From Cardinalis cardinalis (taxonomy: Eukaryota > Chordata > Aves > Passeriformes > Cardinalidae), in contig JACDOX010000227.1 in assembly GCA_014549065.1 (NCBI GenBank), forward strand, positions 64,644-128,643: 64,000 nt of DNA. The letters are read 5' to 3'. Both the position numbers and the translations under genes were made by a program. Positions 25,285 through 37,310 of the stretch are shown piece by piece (the first letter of the stretch is position 1; each line of letters opens with the position of its first letter). The notes under the pieces were generated by a model that saw nothing but the letters and a program-made list of their open reading frames with translations, ran no database searches and had not been told where the DNA came from.

Positions 25285-25440
25285 AGTCTGTCCCTGTGTC
25301 TGTCCCTGTCTGTCCTTGTCTGTCTGTCCCTGTTTGTCTGTCCCTGTCCATCCCTGTCTGTCCTTGTCTGTCCCAGTCTGTCTGTCCCTGTCTGTCCCTG
25401 TCCATCCCTGTCTGTCCCTGTCCGTCTGTCCCTGTCCACC
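25285..25440. repeat. CTGTCC-type minisatellite, block 2
   Basis: Same unit type as block 1, with CTGTCCATCC variants. It lies between the two copies of the GC-rich spacer. Confidence 0.94.
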
Positions 25441-25684
25441 CTGCGTGCCCAGGCCCAGCCATGGCCCCAGAGCCCCGGGCAAGGCTGATCCCAGCAATTC
25501 CCCTCACAGGAGGCAGAGCCAGCCCCGGGCAGAGCCCAGAGGGGCTCTGGGGGCTCCTCCCTGGGAACATTCCAGAATTCCCTGGGCACAGTGCCCTGGG
25601 CTCTGGGCTGGCCCTGCTGGAGCAGGGAGGTGGCACCAGCTGAGCCACCGTGGCCCCTTCCAAGCTGGCCCATCCTGGGGTTCT
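25441..25684 (+). mobile_element. GC-rich CR1-like 3' end after the minisatellite
   Basis: It starts with spacer copy 2 and ends in CCCCTTCCAAGCTGGCCCAT then CCTGGGGTTCTT, which resembles the terminal CR1 motif. I infer that one CR1 copy spans 24541-25684 and carries the array inside it. The similarity of the middle part is weak. Confidence 0.55.
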
Positions 25685-28600
25685 TGCCTGGTGGCTTTAG
25701 TTACAAATAACCTGGTAGATTCATTATTTAATCATTATTCATTATTTAATTTAAGGTTGATGTTATATTTGAGAAAAGTCAAGGAAGAAACCTCATTTGC
25801 AAGTATTTAGTTGAATATATACATGGGTCGTTCTAAGAGTAAAAGTTTCGGAGTTCCTTCTGTTTGTGAGCAAGCTGGAACAAATGAGATAAAAATTGCA
25901 TCTGTCCTTTCCAGAAGCTCTTAGCAAAAATGACCCAGAGGATATTCATCACTCATCCAGAGCTTACATGGTACTGCCAGCTGCATTGTCCAAAACAAAC
26001 AGAATCAGTTCTTTATTGCAGCTGATAGCTGTAATGCCCTTACTAATTCACATCCCTGACACAAGAGGCTCATCTCTGCAGTGCCTAATTGATATTCTGA
26101 ATGTGATNAGTAACATCACCTTCCTGTAAAATCAGAAAGAAAATGATGAAAACTGGCGCTTCTTTTGTATCTCTTTAGGTGATGTGTCTTTTTTGACAGT
26201 GGCAGGACTTCCTAAAAATCCATGTGACCANAAAATGTGTGAAATGAATGCAGTAAGACTTGTTAACTATCATGAGGAAAAGTTACAGGATATTTTGCTT
26301 TATTCTCTTTATGCATAGGATTTGATGTGATAAAAGAGGGCATTGTGGATGCTGTCCATGTAGGAAAGCATGTTCAGTGATGGAATGTGGGTTAAAATGA
26401 TCATCTGGAGCGCTGGTGGGTTTTGCAAGGGAATCCCTGGTTGCCTCCACATCCTACACTCCTTTTACTCCTGCGTGCAGATGGATTTTTNTGAGGATGA
26501 GCTGGGTCCATTCCCAAAAAAGCTGAATTCAAATGGAGGTTCTGATTCTGAACCAACACTCAGTCATTGGGCATGTTGTTGGGATCACATGGAGGGAAGT
26601 GACTAAAACTGAAGTAAAATCCACAATTATTATATATTNTAAATATGAAAACCATCATCACTTCAATAGTGCTGGCATCTCTTGTAAGAACGTGTTGCCA
26701 AATAAGGTGTTAAGGAGTGGATATCCAAAAATAGAAGTAACTAGAAATCAATGAATACTTTTCAAAGTGTAATGAGAATATGCTTAGAACTTATATTCTA
26801 CAGTATTTCATTTTGGTGCCGATAGAAGGGTATAATGAAGCATAATCAGAGTTTAAAAACTGTTAATGATGACTTTTTTTAATTGCTCAACTTTCAAATT
26901 TGGATTTGCTTAGGATGGGAAAAGATAAATTCACCAGCGCTGAGATTAANGATTGCCTAGCAACCAGAGAATGAATACATCTAATGTAGGGAAAACAAAG
27001 GAAGAAGAAACCACTTTCATTTCCATATATATAAAGTAGGTATAAATATAAAAGTATGAAAATAAATATACGTGTGTATGCAAAAATACAGACATACACC
27101 CTAGTTCTTCNAAATTGCCAACCTGAAATGCTGCAGATCTTAAAAAAAAGAAATTGAAAGGCAAAACCAAGATCTAAGATGTGGACTAAAATTGAGAGTT
27201 TTCATTTAAAAGTGATAAATCCACAGTAAATATTTGGGTTTTGTTTTAAATTGTCCTGCTTCACTGATGAAGTGAAAGTAGAAAGTGGAAAGAAAACAGN
27301 CAAGACTAGTAAAAATATGTGCAACTGAAAGCTTTAAGTCTGTAAGGACAAGAAGGAAAGGAGATGTCACCTGTCTACAGAAGATCAAAACCACTTAGAA
27401 CTGTTAATTTTGAAGGACTGTGCTAATGATTAAACTATGTGCATTCATTGTTCCTCTGTGGAAAATNGGATGGGCAANAAATATTAATATTTTATTAACT
27501 GAGACATTTCANGTGAACATAATGCTAAAAATCTCTTGATCAGCTTTAAAAGTAAAGGACAAGGAAATNATGGAAATGATGACTAGAAATGATAAGGCAT
27601 TTCTTGGAATATCTTCTGAAAATTTTAATAGAACAAAAAAAACTAACGGAAAGACAGTTTAGCCTTACTGCCCTGTGCAGAAAGTCTTATGTTAAGGTCT
27701 TATTTATTCCCTTTTCATAAACTTCTTTCACCCCATAAATGTGAACAGGTGCAGAAATGCAGATTTATTCACCTGAGCCTTAGCAAGTGGCAAAAAAAAA
27801 CTGTGAACAAAACTGAGGTGAGCAACAACCAGAACCAAAGCAAAGTGTGCAGGGACTGCCTGGGTAATTTTTTGCCATCTTTGTTGAGTATGCAGACAGA
27901 AGAGATGTGGGAGGCTGTGTTGATGGGGACCAGGGTATTAAAGGCATTTTTCTTCCNTCTCCCTGGTTCTGCAGGAAGCATCACTGGCTGGGGTTGGGTG
28001 CTGGGGGTGGTGTCACCAGTGCTGTCAGCTGAGCAGGCAGGGGAATATTTCTCTTTTTTCCCTTTGATGAAACACTGTCTCGACTGATGGCAGCTTTCCT
28101 CAAATCTGCACAGCATCCTGTGCATGAAAGATTTCCCACAAGTTGTAAAAATATTCAGAGCCGTGTTATGTAACCATATTCCCCCCTCTAATCGTTTTTG
28201 ATCCATTTTTTACTAATGAAGATGTGAAATGACAGGAATAGTTCATATTCTTTTTTTCCCTGCAGAGCCTGTTGGCATAGAAATGAACTCTCTGTAACCT
28301 ATGGAAGAGAGAAGAGTTTACTTTTTAAGCTGTTTTCTGTTTCTACTTGTGTTTCATATTGTCAAACATCAGATGCTTGAAAGGTCTATAACACAGCAGG
28401 CTGAAGTGCAGTGACCTGCTGCTCTTTCACATTCAAATTAATAAAGTAGCTCGTAGTGTAGACCTTTAAAAAGGCAAGAGATTATACTTTTTTTAAGGCA
28501 GAAGGGGATTTATTATGATAGAAATTAATCTCTGCTGACATAACTTTAGGGCTTTATTCTAACTCTTGAAGTAGGGACACACTTTTACAGTATTGCGCCA

Positions 28601-29058
28601 TTAGATTAAATCCAAATCTTAAATCAGCTCTTCATCTTCACCCAGGATTAACGTTTCAGCCCAGTCCCAGAGTGGAATTCAAACAGTAATTCTCTGATTA
28701 GAATAATCTGATTTTCTTTTTGTAATGCCATCCCAGCTTTTGAGAAACCAGCTTGTGCATCTCTTCAGATTAAGAGTTCAGAAAAAGTTAAAATTAGAAA
28801 AAAAATTTTACACCTGGTTTTACACAAGCTCANTGCAGCTCTCCACCACAACTACCTGCTACAGATTAACTGCATGGAATCTCTCGATGACAGAGGCTTT
28901 CAGAAGTAACCACCGTGATTTTCATGAGACCTGTGCTGAAATAATGCTTTTTTTTTTTTTACTCTGATATTTACATTCTCCTGCAGTTTTCTTGTCCAGC
29001 AAGTGGACATTTAAGGTTGACATTATTGCTTGCTGCATTTTCNAAAACCATTCAGACA

Positions 29059-29109
29059 CACTAGGAATTTCTAGCTAAAGCTAGGAGTGCTTCAGCTAGA
29101 AATTTAGTG
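29059..29109. other. Near-perfect 51-nt hairpin
   Basis: The left arm 29059-29081 pairs with the right arm 29089-29109 across a 7-nt loop. I count 20 Watson-Crick pairs, one A/C mismatch (29077 with 29093) and a 2-nt GG bulge at 29064-29065. The pairing was worked out by eye from the bases. Function is unknown. It is shorter than a typical miRNA precursor. Confidence 0.8.
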
Positions 29110-32100
29110 GAACTTTCTACCTGCATAGTAAGCAAATCAGCCTAGGAAAGAAGCAGAAGGAGGTAGATGAGCTATTGGTATCTAGAAACCTTATTCTTCA
29201 NATAATAAGGGAGACAACTTAATTATTCCAACTGTCTTTTTTACCTTAGGAGAAACAAATTAGCTGCCTCGCCATAAAATCTGAAGAAACAGCTTACAAA
29301 TTTCTTAAAAAGAACTGCAGAGCTCATCTGTTTCTATGTTCACACTTTGCATCTCTGCACAGGTGTGTCTTCAGCATGATTTATGGTTCTGCTTCAGCTG
29401 TGGAGAAATAGGTGTGAACTTGGGCNCTGTGCAGATGATTCTGTAAATCAGGAACCTATTAAAGCTCTTTTTCTGAAAATTNATTTTAACATGAGAATGC
29501 TACAGGTGGCAAGTACTTTCTCAGTCTTCTTCTGGAGCTTAGGTGCTCTTCTTAGCTTCAGAACTGGTGCTTATTTTTGCTATATCTGTACCAGGTTTCT
29601 CTATACTGGCTGTTTCCTGGGCTGTTCATTTTTTGGTGCTGCATGGGGATTTCTCTTTTGGAACAAGTTTTATTCTTGTGAAAGCGAATGGCCATTATTT
29701 TTATTTCTTTTGAAAGAGCTTGTAAAATAAGCCATATTTCCTGTAGCCACATAGGAAATTGAGTACAATTATGGCTGCTGTTTTAGATAGAAATGATGGC
29801 CCTCCTCTTCCCATCAATGGTGGAACCAAAAGTTGAATTTTAAAGCACACACTGTATAGAATATACAATATATGTATAGGAAGAGCATCATGTCTCCCTA
29901 AAAATCTGTGTGTCTAACATCATAAGCTCATATGCCATTCTCTTTGCAGCTACAGCATCAGCACATTTACCTCAGTATCAGCTGCTGTGAATTTCACTGC
30001 CTCATTATATAATGTNTACTCAATGTGTTCATATTTATATTTAATGCCCATTACATGAAAGAATAAAGAGGGTTGGATTTTTCCATGCACACTTGCTGTT
30101 TCACAGAATGTGCTGTATTTTTAAATTANAGAAGGAAATGTGGCCCAGACACCAGAATGGTCTTTATTCAATCATTTCTATCATTACAGTTTTGAAATGT
30201 GAATCCACAGGATTTTTTTAAGGCAGGTTTCTTTCTTTATCATCATATCATTGTCTCAAGCAGATGTCTCTCAGAGCAGCAGTTATGCCAGAAATCCTAA
30301 TAGTTATCATTCTAGGTGTTATAGTTGAGGGAAATTGTCTCCATTTCAGGCTAATGATGTTATGCATGGGGACTGGAATGCTTCTCTCAGGCCTAATTCA
30401 GGATACCTTTGCTTTTGGCAGGTATTTCTGCCCCAGAAACTGNAACATTAAGTAGTGAATAGCTTTAAGTAGGATTAAATAATTCTTTTTCATGTTTTTA
30501 ATTTTTTTTTTTCACTACAAATTAATTAGTGTATAATAAGGACATCTGGCTGGTCTCTCTGCTTTTAGGGTGAGTGCTTTATGAAGGTGCAGGTGGTTGA
30601 GNGATGGAACTTCTCCCTCTGCCCATCTCCTTCAGCCTTCATGTCACAAAAGTTGTTTTCATAAACTGTGAATTTCTGTTCCTGACAAGGATTGATGGGC
30701 TAACTGTTAACATCACAGAGTGCTGCATTATTTATACACACAAGGGCTGGGCTCCTTNTTTCAGGCTGTCCTCTGCTGTCANGCAAGGAATTAAANTCCT
30801 CAGTCAGGAATCACGCAATATTTTGTTTCTATGGGGTTTTATGGGATCAAAAATACGTTATATAAAAGNTTAAAGTTCAGCAAAGAGTGGGTGTACAACT
30901 TCTTCGACTCAACTCCCCACCACTACCTGCTTGTGGAAAGGAGCAATAGTGGTACATTCAGTATTTTATTGAAAAGTATGTGGCTAAAAAGTAGTTATGT
31001 GAACACAGTAGTTGTGGAAAAGAGCATGATGGACTTGCAGAACAGTTTTTCTCTGGGTGCTTTTAATGAAAAAGATCTAGGCTCNTTGGTTGAGTTATGC
31101 ATCAGGTACAAAAACCATCATATTTCTTAAAGAAAAAATCCTAGGTGTTATTAGAGAGCAAATACATCAGCATTTCATTTGAGTTTTGCTGCATAATTTT
31201 TCCTGAGTTTGGAGAATTAGGGAAGGTTCTTAATTAAAATTCTAATTTTGAGTTTGCATGGATCTCTTTGATTTTATTCTTTTTGTCATGCTTTTTTAAA
31301 AATTCCTAACCAACCATAGTTACCAAGCANAGAATGGAAAATTTGCTCAAGAACTAATTTGACTTCAAAATGTTATGAAGAAATGACATATGAGCAGGAA
31401 AATAATAATAATAATTTTAAAAATCCCACACATTTAGGACCCTTTGATACTAAATGAAGTTTCAAANATTTATGTACTGTCTTCAGACACTTTTACACTT
31501 GAGAGGTCATGTAAAGAGAAGCACAAGGTGAGTCAGACAGAGAAAAGACAAACATAAATGACTGTTTTAATTCAACATTGAATCTTACTGGAATCCTTTC
31601 AGAATATCTTAATAAAAGTGNAATGGTAATTAGTCTTTAGATTTTTTTTTTCAAATAATTGAATTTCTCCTGGAGTGTTTGTTTAATTTGCAGAAATTTG
31701 TCAAATTACACAGTCTGTTACACAAACAGCNTCTTGCCAATCACAATGGAAAGCCATCAGCAACGGAGCAGACTCCTGCAATATTTATTGTAAATTATAT
31801 ATTTCCTTTCTTGNGTTTATTTTACTCTTCCATTCACAAAATCTCCCAGGTTAAATTNTAAAACCAGCGTAGTGCTAAAAGCTGTGTCACATTTTAATGA
31901 TAGCAAATCCCTTTATCAGTTGTGTTAAGACAAAATGCACCCATGTCAGCTTTTCTTACTAATAACAGAGCCTTCAAAATCAAATTCTGCTCATCAAACC
32001 CAATGGAATGTATAACAAATTACATTTCAATATTTCGGTGTGAACGTCCTCTCAAGAGGCACAAAATGGAAATTGAGGAAGATTTTGTTGATTCAAAGGC

Positions 32101-32358
32101 GATATTTATTTTGTTCAGCACCATTTCACATGCAGTAAACTATAAATAACAGAGATAACATTTTACATGATTTTTGACAATTTAAGTTTCAACANTTGCA
32201 CAGCCTAGTAGCTCCTCTTAAGTAGAATTGTGCATCTTCTCATTTCCCTGACTGCATCATATTTGATTTTGTACTATGATACTATTTAACCATTGTTTAC
32301 AGAAAGACTTCCTCTTTAATCCTCCTTAACATTATGTGAATGAGACAGGATAAGCTGG

Positions 32359-32520
32359 TTTTTGCTTGGCTTTCTGTTTGTTTGTTTTTGGTTTCATTTG
32401 GGCTTTGTTTTGTTTTTTGTTGTATTTTTGGTTGGTTGTTTTTGTTTATTTTGTTTGATTGTTTGTGGGGATTTGGGATTTTTTCTCTTGTTTTTTTAGG
32501 GTTTTTTGGTGTTTTTTTCT

Positions 32521-32551
<31 letters not shown>

Positions 32552-32611
32552 AACTTTTAGTTACCTGTGCTTGCTTTCTTTTGTGTTTTGGTTTTTGGGT
32601 TTTTTTTAACC
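32359..32611. repeat. G/T-rich low-complexity block with (TTG)n core
   Basis: Degenerate TTTG and GGTTT words surround a clean (TTG)n run of about ten units at 32521-32551. Confidence 0.92.
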
Positions 32612-34327
32612 CATTCTCTTTAGATGTGTTCTTTATTCATTTTATTTCTGATATTTCTGTGGTAGAATGACATTACAAAAATTACACCAGTGACTGACAG
32701 GCCAAGGTGGTGGGTCAAAAGAGCAATTAGTGCAGTTATTTCCTGAACATGGAAATAAATGGCTGTTAACAGAGGAGAACATCTGCTTTATTAGTCCCAA
32801 ACTGCAGGTCGGGTCACNTTATTTCAGGCTGAAAAAGCCAACACGAATTTTCAGGCAAATTAAAACCAAGCAGTGGACTGTCCACACTTTGGTCNTTTCA
32901 GGAGATTTCAGTTTTTGGAAATATAATGTAACATTTTGNGGGAATTCTCTCATTCAATATGGAATTTACAAATTCAAAGAGCATTTTTGTCTTTTTGCCT
33001 TTTACGTCAATGGCATTATTGAAATCAGAATGACACCAAATCAGGAAATATGTAGCAAAAATATCCTCTCTCATTTTAATCAGAATATCCATGCGGATTA
33101 GCATACTAAGTGTTCCTGCTCCAGATGCTATTTAGTTTATTAATTTAATTAGAGGTATGGGAATACAGTTGTGAGAGAATTCATTTAATAGTAGCTGTTC
33201 TTTCACAACCAATTGCCTAATCCCCATAAAGTAATAAACAAGCATCCTTTGCTACCCCAATAATGCAACAAAAGCAGAAAAAGAGAAGTCTTGGCTTATT
33301 TAAATTCAGATAGAAAATATCATTTACTGTTCTCAAAAATAGCTTTGCTTCTCCATCAGCTGGACAGTCTTTAAGACAAAACAATATCAAGGGCATGACA
33401 GCTCTCTGTGTCATGAAGCTGACAAAAAAAATTAAATAAAACTACAAATAACTCAGCAAACTACTGCATAACTCCAGTTTTTCTGTGCAACTGATGCACA
33501 GAATTCATAAAGGCATATTTGTGCACCACCTGCATTTCTTAAACAATGTCTAGATGTAAATTCTCACACCAAGNATTAATCTGAAATCCATGTGCAAGAA
33601 AAGCGTTGAAATCCTGAGCTGAGTTTGCCAACAAAATAATCCAAAACATGCTGCAATTGCTGACATTGTATTGCTGACAAAGACCAAATTAATTTCCGTA
33701 AATCTCTTCAATTACATGGAAAAAAACCTGCTAATTTTCAATTTAAAAACCCCTCAAGAAATAATGTACTTGTTCTCTAATAATTTTCTACCTGTAGATC
33801 ATTCTTTCAGATGCATTTAGTGCACAATATACTGTTATTTTTAAATGCTATGCTGAGCAGTAGAGAGCACAAACCTGCCTTTAAAGATGAAGCTTGAGAT
33901 AGATAAAAATATATGTAAATATAAGAGAAACTATATGGGAAAAATTACTAAATTAAAGTTGGCCAAGGCCTAGGGGGTGTTCCTTAGGGTTGCTTCCATT
34001 TATCCCAATGGTGGCAGAATGAAATCTGTAGATATCCTGAGTCTTCAGGTTAGAAAAAATAAATAAATTACCATTTGCTATTGTCTTTTGCAAATGGATT
34101 GAGTTTAAGACNACCACATTTTATGGGGTGAAAGATTAGGGATAGATGATTACCTGGAGTTGTGCTGTTAAATAAATACAAAGCTGAATCAGCCAAAAGT
34201 CCTTCAAAGGAGATAAGAGTTCATAATTTCCTTTTGTGCTTAGTTACCAAAAATCTGACATGTTTAGAGCCTGTGGGTAATTTTTGGTGGCTTTTCTACA
34301 AAAACTTTGTCTTCTCTGTGCCCACAG

Positions 34328-34456
34328 CGGATGTGTGCGACTCCAACCCCTGCCAGAACGGTGGCATCTGCCTGTCAGGGCTCAATGACAACTTCTACTC
34401 CTGCGAGTGTCCCCAGGGTTTCACTGATCCCAACTGCTCCAGCCTTGTGGAGGTTG
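34328..34456 (+). CDS. EDIL3: EDIL3 internal exon encoding EGF-like domain 1
   Basis: EDIL3 (Del-1) is a secreted matrix glycoprotein that binds integrins and phosphatidylserine, with three EGF repeats followed by two discoidin domains. This exon translates to a complete EGF module. Its six cysteines are at exon residues 4, 9, 15, 26, 28 and 37, with spacing 4-5-10-1-8, the classic EGF pattern. The stretches CQNGGIC and GFTDPNCSS and the trailing LVEV match vertebrate EDIL3 EGF1 as I remember it, better than the paralogue MFGE8. The acceptor is TGCCCACAG before 34328 and the donor is GTAAGTG from 34457. The exon enters and leaves in phase 1: the first two bases, CG, complete a codon begun in the upstream exon, probably alanine. 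NCS at residues 36-38 is a formal N-glycosylation sequon. The open frame upstream of the acceptor is intron read-through, not coding. Confidence 0.95.
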
Positions 34457-34463
34457 GTAAGTG
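34457..34463 (+). promoter_or_regulatory. EDIL3 5' splice site, intron 2
   Basis: GTAAGTG directly follows the last coding G of the EGF1 exon. It is a near-consensus donor and fixes the exon end and its phase. Confidence 0.9.
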
Positions 34464-35150
34464 AAAATCAAATTAAATTGCTGAAGTGGCTCCAGTGGCC
34501 CGTGAGCCTGTGGCTGCCCAAGCAGCGACGCCGTCCGTGGTGTTTTGTGTGGTGGTGGTGATGCCTTGTTGGGGCTAACTTAATGCAGAGGCCAGAATAA
34601 ATAAAAATAAAAAGAATTTCTGTTTNTTAAAGGGCCCTCGGGAATATTTTGGGCAGACAAAGGCCCCCAGGGGCTACGCCCAAAAATAGACTGAAAGTTT
34701 GGTCTGTTTCCATATTGGGGGTTGATCTAACAATTCCAGCTTCAGCTAATGAAGGCATTTACCCCAAGTTTGCCCTCCCAACTCACTTTTGTTTGCATTT
34801 CTGGCCCTGAGGCAGTGAGGTGCCCTTGGTTGCCAGGCCTGGAGAGGAATTGNTGTGTCTGCCCAAAATGGGACAGCAGCAGCTGACACTGAATGGGGAG
34901 TTCAGAGTGATACACTAAAGAACTGCAGGATCACAAATATATGAAAAATATAAAAGCTAAAATCCCAAGGCATCATTGGGGTCCTTATGTTGGACATTAT
35001 TGGGGTTTTGATCTTATATCTGTGTCATAGGCATCTCTATAATAATTAACAGTTAAAAGTTATGTAATTAACTTGAAGTGGCATCTGCAGAACATAATTA
35101 CTCAGAAAAGTCCATAGTGGTGACTTCAACATCACCAACTTTTTTCAAAG

Positions 35151-35190
35151 ATCAATTCTAGGTAATTCTAGATAATTCTATGATAATTCN
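35151..35190. repeat. 10-bp tandem repeat, four copies
   Basis: Four consecutive 10-mers of the form NNtAATTCTA, with one or two changes per copy and an N in the last. Confidence 0.8.
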
Positions 35191-37186
35191 ATGTACCCTT
35201 CTTCAGCCAGCACTCTTCAAATCTTCATTTCTGATAGTTTTATGCCAATGTCCTTAGTAAAGACTGATTTCTTATGCAAATGAAGAGACAGGAACAGCAT
35301 AGGAGAAAACCAGAATAACACATAGTGGTCACTTGTTTGAATTTCAAAATAATTTTCCATTTGGAGGCTCTAATTAACCATTAGATGAGTGCATAGAGCA
35401 AAAATCAAATGTACTGAAATGTTGTGATGTGCACTNGACTCAAAGTAAACCTAAATTTGAGTGGTAGATCCAAAACATCCAGCAGGTCAGGCCTCTGTGT
35501 TAAGAAAACTTGAGGAAAAAATGAGAATCTGAAGGAAAAGACATGGGTAGACAGCTCATTGAAAGCTAACTGAGCTCTTGTATCATCCCAAAGAAGGCAC
35601 AAAAATGTGTTTACAGAGCAAAATGATGGAATTGTCACAGCTGGGCTCAANGCTGCAACTGTCCTAAATCTGGGTGGGTGTCATTTTTAAACAATTAATT
35701 ATTTGATTTAATAAATATGCTTTAAAAAATTACACAGCGTGAACCAGGGTTCACTGTTCTGTGGATTATGTCACAGCCATGGGGTAAAGGNAGCAGAACT
35801 TAGTCCAGAAATAAAGGGCTGTTCCTTTTATGAGGTTTTTTTGTTAATTTCCTTTCATGAAAATGGTGCTACNGCTGTTTTTAGAGTGAATTCCAATGTC
35901 CACAATGCAATTTTAAGGGAATTTGGATTTAAATTGATTCCTTTTNAGTTAAACTTTCTGCAAAGAAATGGAGCTGGTTCCTGTGGGAGAATGATCAACT
36001 TCAGACCCAACTACAATTTTTTTCTGANTTTAAAATGTTGTTGTAGCTGGTTACAACCTAAAATTTAAGTTATACAAGGAGGTGCTTTTTNCCTTGGTGG
36101 GGCCACACAAGAAGCCAGAGCACACTGCCTCAAATCTTATTTTCCATCCCTTTTCCATAATTTTTATCNGTGCTTGAATTTATCCTATGGATTTATGTCA
36201 TACTACCCTAAAACAGCATAGACATGGATTCACTTCAGGAAAATTTTGGATTTATTGTGTAGTTGGCTGGCTGGAAATTGCATTGCATATGACTGGGAGG
36301 ATGCCAACTATGACTGAATCTGGAGAAAAAAAAAATCATACTGTGATAATTGTCACTGTAATTAGCAGATGAGCATTAATAGGGCTTTAAAAAATACACA
36401 TATACTTAACTAAAATCTTCAAGCACTTCAACAAAAACTCGATTTGGTAAACAGACTAATGCATAAGTAAATAACAGGACAATGTGTGGCAATCACAGCA
36501 CTTACAGAAGAAGGATGTTGCATTTCTAGTTTGCAATCCATGGGGAATATCTGCTGGACAACACTGGTTAACTAAAGAATCTATTAATATTCCTATAGTA
36601 ACTAAAATCCAGAATGTTAATTTAGTTTATGTTTATCTTGTTTGCTACACGTATGGATTCAGTCTAGCCTTGTTAAAAACTTTAAAAATAGATTTTACAA
36701 TAATCTTTTATTTTTTAGTAAAAGATCATTCTGCTTTTTGTAACCCTGTACATAGTCATATAAGCCACTGGAAAAAAAAANCCAAAAACAGTATTTCAAG
36801 AAAATAATTTGATTTTTTCCTATGAAAATAATGGTGATTAGTGTAAGCTGTGAGTCAATCAGCTCCATNAATTCAAATACTGAAGTGCCTAAAATAAAAT
36901 AATGTTGTAAGATGTTTCTAGAGGAGCCCAGGAGTCCAAGACCCTGAGTGATCACTTTTACTAAGAGTGTTTATTAGATGTATGAATTAAGAGGGAATGC
37001 CAGCAAAGGTTGCTTCTCTTTGGCTTTTTAATGAGTTTTTGCCCAAAAGCTAATCTCTTAATCCCTCGTATCTCAAAAAAGCCTTCTTGACAATTTTCTG
37101 TGCAGTTGAAAACACGAAGTCAAAAATTAGTCTTTAGGATGTCAGGGGGTACCATGTAGGAAGAAAAGAGGAGGGTGAGGAAAAAG

Positions 37187-37310
37187 AACCAAACACACAA
37201 AATAACCCAACAACAACAATAAAAAACAGAAACAAAAAAACCAAAAAACCATCAAAAAAAAACCACAAAAAAACCCCAAAACAAAACAAAACAAACAAAC
37301 AAAAAACACA
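37187..37310. repeat. A/C-rich low-complexity block
   Basis: Degenerate AAAAC, AACCC and CAAAC words on the + strand. Confidence 0.9.

Larger units (their letters stand above)
1..34327 (+). other. EDIL3: EDIL3 intron 1, distal part
   Basis: This is everything upstream of the EGF1 exon. I looked for a signal-peptide exon ending in phase 1 and found none, so intron 1 extends beyond the left edge and is longer than 34 kb. The sequence is AT-rich with CR1 and LTR insertions and simple repeats, listed separately. The intron's identity rests on the exon at 34328. A small unrelated gene nested here cannot be excluded, but none is visible. Confidence 0.8.
25685..34327. other. Unique intronic sequence apart from the listed repeats
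   Basis: AT-rich, with no exon before 34328. It includes a strong small hairpin at 29059 and a G/T-rich block at 32359. Confidence 0.55.

Noticed and set aside
24611..25663. 350-codon minus-strand ORF rich in DRQGQTGT repeats, and plus-strand ORFs of 239-311 codons
   Set aside because: They are translations of the CTGTCC minisatellite, which lacks stop codons in several frames on both strands. They have no domain and no splice context.
29383..29730. 115-codon plus-strand ORF, hydrophobic and aromatic-rich
   Set aside because: The composition reflects T-rich DNA, it contains ambiguous codons, and no family is recognised.
34162..34327. Open frame continuing upstream of the EGF1 exon with an ATG at 34162
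   Set aside because: The clear TGCCCACAG acceptor and the EDIL3 homology start at 34328. The upstream residues have no EDIL3 likeness and no signal peptide.
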